A DNA stretch of 64,000 nt, from the NCBI GenBank assembly GCA_900110395.1, contig FODP01000007.1, positions 372,001 to 436,000 on the forward strand, written 5' to 3'. Under the pieces are notes generated by a model. The model ran no database searches and was not told the DNA's origin. It saw only the letters and a list, made by a program, of their open reading frames with translations. Each line of letters starts with the position of its first letter. Position 1 is the first letter of the stretch. This document shows positions 41,710 to 49,971 of the stretch, piece after piece. Source of the stretch: Rhodospirillales bacterium URHD0017 (GTDB taxonomy: Bacteria > Pseudomonadota > Alphaproteobacteria > Reyranellales > Reyranellaceae). A program made the translations under genes and the position numbers.

Positions 41710-43047
41710 ATGGGACTTCACAAGCTGGCGTTGCTCGGCGCGGCGATCGCCTCGGCGGGCGTCATCGCCGCGACGACCGCGCCTGGTTCGGCATGGGCGC
41801 AGAACGAGCAGTTCATCCCGGGTCTCGTCTATCGCACGGGCGCCTACGCCCCCAACGGCATTCCATTCGCCGACGGTGCGCGCGACTACATCACGCTGCT
41901 CAATGAGCGTGACGGCGGCATCAACGGCGTCAAGATCACCTTCGAGGAGTGTGAGACGGGCTACGCGACCGACCGCGGCGTCGAATGCTACGAACGCCTG
42001 AAAGGCAAGGGCCCGACGGGCGCGGCCTATTTCAGCCCGCTCAGCACCGGCATCACCTTCGCGCTCACTGAGAAGGCGCCGGGCGACAAGGTCCCGCTGA
42101 TCACCATGGGCTACGGCCGATCCGACAGCCGCGACGGCGCGGTGTTCGAATGGAACTTCCCGCTGCTCGGCACCTATTGGACGGCGGCGAACGTTGCGGT
42201 CCAGCATATCGCCAAGGAAATGGGCGGCTTCGACAAGCTCAAAGGCAAGAAGATCGCGCTGCTCTATCACGACTCGCCCTATGGCAAGGAGCCGATCGCG
42301 GCGCTCGATATCATGTCGAAGAAGTACGGTTTCGAGTTCCTGCCGATTCCCGTGGCGGCGCCGGGCACCGAGCAGAAGTCGCAGTGGCTGCAGATCCGTC
42401 AGCAGAAGCCTGACTATGTCCTGCTGTGGGGCTGGGGGGTCATGAACTCCGCCGCCGTCACCGAGGCGGGCAACGTCAACTACCCACGCGACAAGATGAT
42501 CGGTGTGTGGTGGTCGGGTGCCGAACCGGATGTCGTTCCCGCCGGCGAGAAGGGTGCGGGCTACAAGGCGCTGATGCTCCAGCATCCCGCCGGAAAGTCG
42601 GCGGTCTATGCCGACCTCGAGAAGCTCGTCATCGCCCCGGGCAAGTCGCTCGCCAAGCCGGACGAGATCGGCTCGGTGCTCTACAATCGCGGCCTGATCA
42701 ATTCGATGCTGGGCACCGAATCGATCCGCACCGCCATGGCCAAGTTCGGCAACAAGCCGATGACCGGTGAGCAAGTGCGCTGGGGCATCGAGCATCTCGA
42801 TCTCACCGCCGAGCGCATCAAGCAGTTGGGCTTCGAGGGCATGATCGGGCCGATCAAGGTGTCGTGCGCCGACCATGAGGGCACACGGCTCAGCCGCGTC
42901 CACCAGTGGGACGGCAAGAAGTGGAACATCATCTCGGACTGGTACACTGCCGACGACGCCGTCATCGCGCCGCTGGTCAAGGACACAGCCGCCAAGTACG
43001 CCACCGAGAAGAAGATCACGCCGCGCGATTGTTCCAAGGAGAGCTGA
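41710..43047 (+). CDS. Periplasmic substrate-binding protein of the Liv-type transporter
   Basis: The 445-residue protein has a signal peptide (LLGAAIASAGVIAATTAPG, cleavage near AWAQ) and the two-lobed Peripla_BP_6 fold: LVYRTGAYAPNGIPFADGA, VKITFEECETGYATDRGVEC and PLITMGYGRSDSRDG. This longer subgroup of LivK-like receptors accompanies the ligase-LivGHMF operons rather than classical amino acid uptake. The ligand is unknown. A strong ribosome site AAGGAGG lies just upstream, in keeping with high receptor synthesis. Confidence 0.92.
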   Translation: MGLHKLALLGAAIASAGVIAATTAPGSAWAQNEQFIPGLVYRTGAYAPNGIPFADGARDYITLLNERDGGINGVKITFEECETGYATDRGVECYERLKGKGPTGAAYFSPLSTGITFALTEKAPGDKVPLITMGYGRSDSRDGAVFEWNFPLLGTYWTAANVAVQHIAKEMGGFDKLKGKKIALLYHDSPYGKEPIAALDIMSKKYGFEFLPIPVAAPGTEQKSQWLQIRQQKPDYVLLWGWGVMNSAAVTEAGNVNYPRDKMIGVWWSGAEPDVVPAGEKGAGYKALMLQHPAGKSAVYADLEKLVIAPGKSLAKPDEIGSVLYNRGLINSMLGTESIRTAMAKFGNKPMTGEQVRWGIEHLDLTAERIKQLGFEGMIGPIKVSCADHEGTRLSRVHQWDGKKWNIISDWYTADDAVIAPLVKDTAAKYATEKKITPRDCSKES

Positions 43048-43064
43048 GCGCCCGACCTCTTCCA

Positions 43065-43199
43065 CCTCCCCCGTTCATACGGGGGAGGCAGGGAGAAGGA
43101 GAGTCCCAGTCGACATGCATCAAGTTTCAGATCGGAAATTGGCGAAAGCAGTCCCGGTTGCTTTCCCCCTCCCAACCCTCCCCCGTATGACGGGGGAGG
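43065..43199. repeat. Paired palindrome between the receptor gene and livF
   Basis: Two hairpins of the same type, 43065-43088 (CCTCCCCC stem, loop GTTCATA) and 43177-43199 (loop GTATGA), are set head to head about 90 bases apart. The stretch between has no gene. The right arm ends in GGGGGAGGA and, with the next base pairs, provides the purine-rich ribosome site of livF. Confidence 0.85.
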
Positions 43200-43206
43200 A
43201 GGTCTG

Positions 43207-44034
43207 ATGGCGGCGCCAGTCCAACAGACGGCGGCGGCCAACGTCATCGACGTCGCCAACATCGAGGTGATCTACAACCACGTCATTCTGGTGCTGAAGG
43301 GCGTATCGCTCGCGGTGCCACAGGGCGCCATCGTGGCTCTGCTGGGCGGCAACGGCGCCGGCAAGTCGACGACCTTGAAGGCGATCTCCAATTTGCTGCT
43401 GACCGAGCGCGGCGAGGTCACCAAAGGGCAGATCCATTGCCGCGGCGAACGCGTCGACGGGCTCACGCCCAACGACCTGGTGCGGCGCGGCGTCATCCAG
43501 GTGATGGAGGGCCGCCATTGCTTCGGCCATCTCACGGTCGAGGAGAACCTGCTGACCGGCGCCTTCATCCATGGCGGCAAGCGCCGCCAGATCGCCGACG
43601 ATCTCGAGAAGGTCTACCACTACTTCCCGCGCCTCAGGGAACGGCGCACCAGCCTGGCCGGCTACACCTCGGGCGGCGAGCAGCAGATGACGGCGATCGG
43701 CCGCGCGCTGATGAGCCGGCCCAACACCATCCTGCTCGACGAGCCGTCGATGGGTCTCGCGCCGCAGCTCGTCGAGGAGATCTTCGAGATCGTGAAGAAC
43801 CTCAACGAGCAGGAGAAGGTCTCCATCCTGCTGGCCGAGCAGAACACCAACGTCGCCCTGCGCTACGCCCACTACGGCTACATCCTGGAGAACGGCCGCG
43901 TCGTGCTCGACGGCGACGCCGCCCAGTTGCGCGAGAACGAGGACGTGAAGGAGTTCTATCTCGGCATCGGCGGCGAGGGCCGCCGCTCGTTCCGCGACGT
44001 CAAGCACTACCGCCGGCGCAAGCGCTGGCTTTAG
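43207..44034 (+). CDS. livF: Liv-type ABC transporter ATP-binding protein (LivF)
   Basis: The 275-residue protein has Walker A GGNGAGKST, Q-loop HRGVIQVMEGR region, signature YTSGGEQQMTAIGRAL, Walker B TILLDEPSMGL and the late LLAEQNTNVAL switch segment. It completes the transporter with LivG. Start ATG 43207 has GGGGGAGGAGG upstream, which is the end of a palindromic repeat arm. The C-terminal tail is unusually basic (YRRRKRWL). It ends four bases into a convergent minus-strand gene. Confidence 0.94.
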   Translation: MAAPVQQTAAANVIDVANIEVIYNHVILVLKGVSLAVPQGAIVALLGGNGAGKSTTLKAISNLLLTERGEVTKGQIHCRGERVDGLTPNDLVRRGVIQVMEGRHCFGHLTVEENLLTGAFIHGGKRRQIADDLEKVYHYFPRLRERRTSLAGYTSGGEQQMTAIGRALMSRPNTILLDEPSMGLAPQLVEEIFEIVKNLNEQEKVSILLAEQNTNVALRYAHYGYILENGRVVLDGDAAQLRENEDVKEFYLGIGGEGRRSFRDVKHYRRRKRWL

Positions 44035-44408
44035 CCGCGCCCAAGCGTCATCCATGCCGCGAAGGCGAGCGGCGGCAGCGCAACCAGATCGGCGATGGCG
44101 ATGGTGCGCAGCGCGCCTGCTGGATTGCCGTAGAGCGCATAGAAGCCCAGGAAACCCACGACGTTGATCGCGGCCGCCAGCAGCGCCGCCGGCCGCACGC
44201 CGGGCGCCCAGCTTGCCCATAGGCAGAGGATGCCGACCAGCGCCAGCAGCAGCGCCCGGTGGCGCATCAGCACCAGCAGAGTCGAATCCGTGGGCGCAAT
44301 GCCATAGAGCCGCGACAGTGTCTCGGGCACGAACACCGGTGCGACCGGCATCAGATGGATGGCGCCGACGACGGCGAAGGCAAGGGCAGTCCACATGCCG
44401 CCGAGCAT
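44031..44408 (-). CDS. Small four-helix membrane protein of unknown function
   Basis: The protein is about 125 residues with four hydrophobic segments and the pattern GAIHLMPVAPVF, LYGIAPTDSTLLVLMRHRAL and LRTIAIADLVAL. Similar small membrane proteins occur in many proteobacteria, sometimes labelled phosphopantetheine adenylyltransferase without good reason. The ATG at 44408 is used; one at 44396 is also possible. It overlaps the end of livF tail to tail by four bases. Confidence 0.65.
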   Translation of the reverse strand: MLGGMWTALAFAVVGAIHLMPVAPVFVPETLSRLYGIAPTDSTLLVLMRHRALLLALVGILCLWASWAPGVRPAALLAAAINVVGFLGFYALYGNPAGALRTIAIADLVALPPLAFAAWMTLGRG

Positions 44409-44550
44409 TGGCGGGCGCCGGCCCCGACGCAATTACCTCGCAGGTAGAGTGCCCCTCGCCAGAGCTGTGCAAAAGCAACGCAAGAGCCTGTTGACCTGTC
44501 CCTTGGGGCCGGCCTCATAAGGGGGCGGTCAGCGAAAAACGAGGTGAATT

Positions 44551-45594
44551 GTGAATGGCTCGACCGAGTTCCTGAACCCCTCCGAAGCCGCCCGGCGCCT
44601 CGGCATCTCGACCAAGGCTTTGCGCCTCTACGAGCAGCGCGGCCTCATCACGCCGATCCGCAGTGCTGCCGGGTGGCGCGCCTACGGCGCCGACGAGATG
44701 ACCCGCGCCGCCGACATCGTCGCATTGCGTGCCCTGGGCTTCAGCCTCGCCGAGGTCGCTCGGGTGCTGAAGGGCGATGTAAAGGTCGTGGAGCCCGCTC
44801 TGGCCGCGCATCAGGCCGTGCTGGAAGGACGCCTCCGCGATCTCGGCCTCGCGGTGGAGAAGGTGCGCGTGTTGCGGGACGATCTTGGTCGCGGCCAACC
44901 GCCGACCGTGGGCGACCTGGCGCGATTGCTGGGACCTGCCCCCCAATGCCAGGTCGCCTTCGAGCTTCCCTGGCCGTGGGGCGGCGAGCGCTTCGAGCTG
45001 CGCCACATCCGTCCGCTGAACTACATCACCGGCCCGCTGGGCAGCGGCAAGACGCGACTGGCGAAGCGCCTGGCCGAGACCCTGCCGGACGCGGCGTTCC
45101 TCGGTCTCGATCGGCTGTCGGATGACGGTGTGCCCTGGCGGTCGTTGCTCGACGCCGATCCGATCCTCAAGTCGCGCGTCGACCGCGCTCTGGCCTGGCT
45201 CGTCGAGGATGGTGCCCGTGCGTCGGATGCCCTGGTTGCGCTGCTGGCCGCGATGGAATCGCAAGGCCCGTCCGTCCTGGTCATCGACATGCTGGAGCAG
45301 GGGTTGGACCAGGGTTCCCAGGAGGCGCTGATCGCCTGGCTTCGCCGGCGCAGCCCCGGTGCGCGGCCGCTTTTCGTCCTCACGCGCTCGACCGCCATCC
45401 TCGATCTCGATGCCGTCGGCGCCGACGAGGCGATCATTCACTGCCCCGCCAATCACGGCGTGCCGCATTGCGTCGCGCCCTATCCTGGCGCGCCTGGGTA
45501 CGAGGCGCTTGCCTCCTGCCTGGCGTCGCCCGACGTGCGGGCGCGAACCGAAGGCGTGATCGCGTGGCGGCCGACCGCGCCGGCGGTTTCCTAG
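44551..45594 (+). CDS. MerR-family regulator fused to a P-loop ATPase domain
   Basis: The 347-residue protein has a MerR winged helix at residues 7-75 (EAARRLGISTKALRLYEQRG, then GWRAYGADEM) and a coiled segment to about 115. It then has an ABC-like P-loop domain with Walker A GPLGSGKTR (161-169) and a Walker B-like VLVIDMLEQGLD near 247. An ATPase as the effector part of a MerR regulator is uncommon; the usual cysteines or drug-binding domains are absent. Start is a GTG with GAGGTG upstream. Target genes and signal are unknown; the convergent AhpD-like gene overlaps its end by four bases. Confidence 0.85.
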   Translation: MNGSTEFLNPSEAARRLGISTKALRLYEQRGLITPIRSAAGWRAYGADEMTRAADIVALRALGFSLAEVARVLKGDVKVVEPALAAHQAVLEGRLRDLGLAVEKVRVLRDDLGRGQPPTVGDLARLLGPAPQCQVAFELPWPWGGERFELRHIRPLNYITGPLGSGKTRLAKRLAETLPDAAFLGLDRLSDDGVPWRSLLDADPILKSRVDRALAWLVEDGARASDALVALLAAMESQGPSVLVIDMLEQGLDQGSQEALIAWLRRRSPGARPLFVLTRSTAILDLDAVGADEAIIHCPANHGVPHCVAPYPGAPGYEALASCLASPDVRARTEGVIAWRPTAPAVS

Positions 45595-46067
45595 GCCGCC
45601 GTCGCCACCTTCTTCTGGATCGGCGGGGCGAAGCGGAAGGCGGCGCCCAGCCGGTTCCAGGCGTTGATGTTGGCGATCGCCACGCTGAGCGCGATCACCT
45701 CGCTCTGGCTGAAATGCTTGCACACCGCCTCATAGGCCTCGTCCGGCACGCTGCGGTCGGCGAGCCGGGTCAGCAGCTCGGCCCAGGCCAGCGCCGCGCC
45801 CTCCTTGTCCGAGAAGATGCCGGCCTCGTGCCAGGGCGCCACCAGGTCGAGCTTCTCCTGCGGCACGCCGAGCCGCCGCGACACGTTGAGATGGATCTGC
45901 AGGCAGAAGGCGCAGTTGTTGATCTGCGAGACGCGCAGCTTGGCCAGCTCGACGATCGTCTTGTCGAGGCCGGACTCATCGGTGTTCTTGCCCATGGCGA
46001 GCAATGCGGCCTGCGCACCGGGCGCGGTTTTCTGGAAAGTCTCGTATGAAATTCGGACGTTCGTCAT
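45591..46067 (-). CDS. Carboxymuconolactone decarboxylase/AhpD family protein
   Basis: The 158-residue protein carries the AhpD-type redox motif CAFC (Cys52, Cys55) with His59, in a helical fold (AKLRVSQINNCAFCLQIHL). Such proteins are peroxidase-linked disulphide reductases or alkylhydroperoxidase-like enzymes. A relation to the convergent MerR-ATPase gene is possible but not shown. It has an upstream region of about 120 bases shared with the divergent coiled-coil gene. Confidence 0.9.
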   Translation of the reverse strand: MTNVRISYETFQKTAPGAQAALLAMGKNTDESGLDKTIVELAKLRVSQINNCAFCLQIHLNVSRRLGVPQEKLDLVAPWHEAGIFSDKEGAALAWAELLTRLADRSVPDEAYEAVCKHFSQSEVIALSVAIANINAWNRLGAAFRFAPPIQKKVATAA

Positions 46068-46188
46068 CGGCCGACCTCAAGATATTCGAACTCTGATATA
46101 CGCGGCGAAAGCGGCGACTGGCAAGCCTGGGTGTTTACAACCTATGATAGATTGACCGCCTAGGAATACAGGCATAGCAAGAGGGGCC

Positions 46189-46413
46189 ATGACCGACAAG
46201 ACCAGCGCCCTCATCCTCGAGCATCTGCGCGCCCTTCGGCTGGAGATGGGCGAGTTGCGCGCCGACGTGCGCGACATGAGAGGACGCCTGACCTCCCTGG
46301 AGGTCTCTGTCGCGAACCTCCATGGCGACTTCGCCGGCCAATCCGAGCGAATCGACCGTGTCGAAGGCCGCCTGGAACGGGTCGAGCATCGACTGCGGTT
46401 GCGCGAGGCATGA
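46189..46413 (+). CDS. Small coiled-coil protein (74 aa)
   Basis: The 74-residue product is almost entirely heptad-rich helix (LRALRLEMGELRADVRDM, later IDRVEGRLERVEHRL) with no membrane segment. GAGGGG lies just before the ATG. Proteins of this kind occur widely next to toxin-antitoxin genes in alphaproteobacteria; a function is not known. Confidence 0.6.
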   Translation: MTDKTSALILEHLRALRLEMGELRADVRDMRGRLTSLEVSVANLHGDFAGQSERIDRVEGRLERVEHRLRLREA

Positions 46414-46462
46414 AGCGGCATCCCGCCGCCGCCTCCCTCCGTGATTGCCAAGTCTATTTTTT

Positions 46463-46470
46463 GTAGCTAC
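46463..46470. promoter_or_regulatory. GTAGCTAC palindrome just upstream of brnT
   Basis: A perfect 8-bp palindrome ends five bases before the brnT ATG, after a T-rich run, and no Shine-Dalgarno sequence is seen. BrnA antitoxins repress their own operon by binding near the promoter, so this may be the operator and the message may be nearly leaderless. Inference only. Confidence 0.35.
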
Positions 46471-46475
46471 GAATA

Positions 46476-46736
46476 ATGCCGTTTGTCTGGGATATCGCCA
46501 AGGCGGAGCGCAATGCCGCCAAGCATGGCATCTCATTCGACGACGCGTGGGAATTTGATTGGGCTGGCGCCGTTATTGTTGACCGGTCGCGACGTTTGGA
46601 CGGCGAGCCATGCCAAGCAGCCATCGGTCTTCTGCGTGGACGTGTATGCACTCTGATCTTCACGGATCGTCCCGATGGCGTTCGGTTGATCAGCTTTCGC
46701 CGGGCCAACCGCTTGGAGGAGAGGGTCTATGAATAG
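46476..46736 (+). CDS. brnT: BrnT family ribonuclease toxin
   Basis: The 86-residue protein fits BrnT: FVWDIAKAERNAAKHGISF at the start with the conserved His, then GEPCQAAIGLLRGRV and VRLISFRRANRLEERVYE. BrnT is a RelE-like ribonuclease that stops growth under stress and is held by BrnA. The toxin-first order is usual for this system. It overlaps brnA by eight bases. Confidence 0.92.
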   Translation: MPFVWDIAKAERNAAKHGISFDDAWEFDWAGAVIVDRSRRLDGEPCQAAIGLLRGRVCTLIFTDRPDGVRLISFRRANRLEERVYE

Positions 46737-46998
46737 GTCCGGCCGAAGTCGTCATAGCCGTGCAGCGGACGCCGCGCCGCTGACCGCTGCCGAGCTCCGT
46801 ACTGCGAGGCCGGCGCGGGATGCCGTGCCGCACATCGTCGATGCTGTTCGCCGGCGCGGCCGTCCGAGCGGTGCGAACAAGGCGCTTGTTACGCTGCGGT
46901 TGGACAAGGACGTCATTGCAGCACTTCGAGCCGGCGGCGACGGTTGGCAGACGCGTATCAATGAGCTGCTGAGGGCCGCCGTGGGATTGCGGGGCTGA
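46729..46998 (+). CDS. brnA: BrnA family antitoxin
   Basis: The 89-residue protein has a flexible N-terminus and the BrnA C-terminal block with GRPSGANKALVTLRLDKDVI and GWQTRINELLR, a ribbon-helix-helix fold. It neutralises BrnT and represses the operon. The ATG at 46729 overlaps the end of brnT, so the two are translationally coupled. Confidence 0.92.
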   Translation: MNRSGRSRHSRAADAAPLTAAELRTARPARDAVPHIVDAVRRRGRPSGANKALVTLRLDKDVIAALRAGGDGWQTRINELLRAAVGLRG

Positions 46999-47086
46999 GG
47001 CTTCGGCTGCGCGCCGGTCTAGCCTCCTGCCTTGGCAAGGGGGCAGCCCGGCAGCTACCGTGCCGGAAAGCCCGAGGAAACGCCCG

Positions 47087-48322
47087 ATGTCCAAGCACTA
47101 CGACACACTGGAGACTCGCACGCCGGCCGAGCGCGAAAAGGCGCTGATGCAGGCCTTGCCGCAGCAGATCGCCCACGCCAAGGCCAACGCCCCGTTCTTC
47201 AAGGACTGGCTGAAAGACGTCGATCCCGCCGCGGTGACCTCGCGCGAGGCGCTCGCCAAACTGCCGGTGCTGCGCAAGTCGATGCTGGGCGAGGTGCAGA
47301 AGAAGAACCCGCCGATGGGCGGCCTGATCGCCGTGCCCATGAGCAAGGTGCGGCACGTCTTCATGTCGCCCGGCCCGATCTTCGAAGTCGACACCGACGA
47401 GCCCGACTATTTCCGCGGCGCGCGGGCGATGCATGCCGCGGGCTTCCGGCCGGGCCAGATCGTCTACAACACCTTCTCCTATCACCTGACGCCCGCCGGC
47501 ATCATGATGGAATCGGCGCTGCGGGCGCTGGGCTGTGCCGTGGTGCCGGGCGGCGTCGGCAACACCGAGCTGCAGCTCGACGCCATCGCCGGCATCCGGC
47601 CCGACTGTTACGTCGGTACGCCGTCGTTCCTGAAGATCCTGATCGAGAAGGCGGCCGAGACGGCCAAGGACATTTCCTCGCTGAGGCACGCCTTCGTCGG
47701 CGCCGAGGCGCTGCCGCCGTCGCTGCGCCAGATGTTCATCGACAAGGGCATGACCTGCCTGCAGAGCTACGGCACGGCCGATCTCGGCACCATCGCCTAC
47801 GAATCGGAGTCGATCCAGGGGATGACGGTCGACGAGGGCGTGATCGTCGAGATCGTGCGCCCCGGCACCGGCGATCCCGTCCCCGAGGGCGACGTCGGCG
47901 AGGTCGTGGTGACGACCTTCAACCGCGCCTATCCGCTGATGCGCTTCGGCACCGGCGACATGTCGGCGGTGCTGGCGGGCCCCAGCCCCTGCGGGCGCAC
48001 CAACATGCGCATCAAAGGCTGGATGGGCCGCGCCGACCAGCGCACCAAGGTGCGCGGCATGTTCGTCGATCCGGAACAAATCGCCGAGATCGCCAAGAAG
48101 CATCCGGGTCTCGGCCGCCTGCGCCTCGTCATCGACTGGGTCAACCAGGCCGACACGATGACGCTCAAGGTCGAGGCGCCATCTCCGTCGGCCGATCTCG
48201 AGAAGGCGATGGAAGGCACCATCCGCACCGTGTGCAAGGTCGGCGGCAAGGTCGAGTTTGCCAAGCCGGGAAGCTTGCCCAACGACGGCAAGGTCATCGA
48301 CGACGTGCGCAAGTACACATGA
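47087..48322 (+). CDS. Phenylacetate-CoA ligase-like AMP-binding enzyme
   Basis: The 411-residue protein has the PaaK-type fold: LPVLRKSMLGEVQKKNPPMG near residue 70, YNTFSYHLTPAGIM, LQSYGTADLGTIAYESES and WMGRADQRTKVRGMFV. PaaK-like ligases often follow livF in related operons, so this may be the last member of the ligase-Liv cluster, with the genes at 44031-46998 inserted between. ATG at 47087 has GAGGA upstream. The substrate is probably an aromatic acid, but this is inference. Confidence 0.88.
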   Translation: MSKHYDTLETRTPAEREKALMQALPQQIAHAKANAPFFKDWLKDVDPAAVTSREALAKLPVLRKSMLGEVQKKNPPMGGLIAVPMSKVRHVFMSPGPIFEVDTDEPDYFRGARAMHAAGFRPGQIVYNTFSYHLTPAGIMMESALRALGCAVVPGGVGNTELQLDAIAGIRPDCYVGTPSFLKILIEKAAETAKDISSLRHAFVGAEALPPSLRQMFIDKGMTCLQSYGTADLGTIAYESESIQGMTVDEGVIVEIVRPGTGDPVPEGDVGEVVVTTFNRAYPLMRFGTGDMSAVLAGPSPCGRTNMRIKGWMGRADQRTKVRGMFVDPEQIAEIAKKHPGLGRLRLVIDWVNQADTMTLKVEAPSPSADLEKAMEGTIRTVCKVGGKVEFAKPGSLPNDGKVIDDVRKYT

Positions 48323-48744
48323 TCGTCCGCGATGCCCGGCCGGCCGACGCTTCAGTCGTCCATCGCCTGATCGGCCAGCTCGCCGACTCAGTCGACGAGG
48401 CGGCCTTCCGTACCCGCTTCGAGCGCGTGCTGGCGACCGACGATCATCGCGTCATCGTCGCCGACGTCGAGGGTAAGGTCGTGGGCGTCCTGCACATGTT
48501 CGAGCGTCCCGCCCTGGAGAAACCCTGCGAGGCGGTGGTGCAGGCGCTGGTCGTCGACAGCGAAGCCCGCAGCAGCGGCGTCGGCGAGGCGCTGATGCGC
48601 GAGGCCGAGGCCTGGGCGCAGGGCCGCAGGCTTCCGTCGGTGTCGCTCTACAGCCGCGCCGACCGCAAGCGCGCGCACGCCTTCTACGAGCACATCGGCT
48701 ATCGCGTGAAGGCCACGTCCGTACGCATGGAGCGTGGCTTATAG
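48319..48744 (+). CDS. GNAT family N-acetyltransferase
   Basis: The 141-residue protein has the GNAT pattern with the acetyl-CoA loop ARSSGVGEALMREAEAWAQ and a late AFYEHIGYRV. The substrate is unknown. Its ATG overlaps the stop of the ligase gene (ATGA), so the two are translationally coupled. Its end overlaps the convergent serine hydrolase gene by six bases. Confidence 0.9.
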   Translation: MIVRDARPADASVVHRLIGQLADSVDEAAFRTRFERVLATDDHRVIVADVEGKVVGVLHMFERPALEKPCEAVVQALVVDSEARSSGVGEALMREAEAWAQGRRLPSVSLYSRADRKRAHAFYEHIGYRVKATSVRMERGL

Positions 48745-49911
48745 GCCCTTCGCCGCGGCGCGAACGGCGTTGTGAAAGGCTGAGCGCGCGGTGAACAGCT
48801 CGCGGCCCGTGGCCGAGGGCCAGGCCGAGTTGACGACGATCACCAGACGCTCGTCGGGGATGACGGCGATCGACTGGCCGAAGATGCCGGACGCCTGATA
48901 GGGGCCGCCCTGACCGAGCCACCAGAAATAGCCATAGCCGGCCGGCGGTGCGCCGTTGAAGATTTGCGCCGTCGTTGCCTGCTTGATCCAGCCATCGGGC
49001 AGGACCTGCTGGCCGCGCGCCACGCCGCCGTCGAGCATGAACTGGCCGAACCGTGCGTAGTCGCCCACCGTCATGGACATGCAGCAGCCGCCCCGTTCGT
49101 GGCCCGCCAGATCGACGATCCAGGTCGCGTCGCGCTCCATGCCGTAGGCCTGCCACAGCTTCTCGGAGGCGTACTGCGACAGCGACTTGCCGACGGCGTT
49201 GGAGACCAGGATGCCGACAAGGTCGGTCTCGCCGGTATTGTAGGTGAACTTCGTGCCCGGCTCGTTGGCGCGCGGCAGGGCCTTCATGTAGCTCACGATC
49301 GGGTTGACGCCGGGCTCCAGGATCTTGGCGCCGGCGCGGGCGACGTCGGCATTGGGATCGGTGTAATCCTCGTTCCACTTCACGCCCGAGCTCATGGTCA
49401 GGAGATTGCGGATGGTGACGCCGTCATAGGCCGAGCCCTTGAGCTCGGGGATGTAGGCCGTCACCTGATCCTCGACCGACTTGATCTTGCCGTCCTTGAT
49501 GGCGGCGCCGACCAGGGTCGAGGTGATCGACTTGGTGACCGAGAAGGAGATCCAGCGGTCCTCGGGCTTGCGGCCAAGCCCGTAGCGCTCGAGCATCACC
49601 TTGCCGTCCTTCACGACCATGACGCCCGAAACGTTGTAGGCCTTCATGTAGTCGTCGACCGTCCAGCTCCTGTCAGCGTGGCTCCAGGTCAGGCCGTCGA
49701 GCGAGCGCTCGGCCTTGGGCAGGGGCCGCACGGTGTCGCCGCGCTTGACGGTCGCGGTGCGGTAGACCGTCTCGATCGCGGGGTACCATTCGGTCTGCTG
49801 CTCGAGAGTCCAGCGCAGGATGCCGGGTGTTCCGGGCTTGATGGGCTGTGCGGTCGCCGCGCCGGCGGCCAGCGCGGCCGCGGCCAGCAGCAATCCGATG
49901 GTCTTGTGCAT
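48739..49911 (-). CDS. Exported serine hydrolase (beta-lactamase class C/NylB-like)
   Basis: The 390-residue protein has a signal peptide (HKTIGLLLAAAALAAGAAT) and the SxxK motif SVTK (Ser124, Lys127), later YNTGE as the Tyr motif, and a HERGG block. This layout is shared by esterases, 6-aminohexanoate-dimer hydrolases and penicillin-binding proteins; a true beta-lactamase role is not indicated. It acts in the periplasm. It is divergent from the SDR gene with 60 bases between starts. Confidence 0.9.
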   Translation of the reverse strand: MHKTIGLLLAAAALAAGAATAQPIKPGTPGILRWTLEQQTEWYPAIETVYRTATVKRGDTVRPLPKAERSLDGLTWSHADRSWTVDDYMKAYNVSGVMVVKDGKVMLERYGLGRKPEDRWISFSVTKSITSTLVGAAIKDGKIKSVEDQVTAYIPELKGSAYDGVTIRNLLTMSSGVKWNEDYTDPNADVARAGAKILEPGVNPIVSYMKALPRANEPGTKFTYNTGETDLVGILVSNAVGKSLSQYASEKLWQAYGMERDATWIVDLAGHERGGCCMSMTVGDYARFGQFMLDGGVARGQQVLPDGWIKQATTAQIFNGAPPAGYGYFWWLGQGGPYQASGIFGQSIAVIPDERLVIVVNSAWPSATGRELFTARSAFHNAVRAAAKGL

Positions 49912-49971
49912 GGTTGCCTCCCCTGTGGTGTCGTTGTCAGATCGCGGAACGCAACTGGGTGTGAGGATGCC

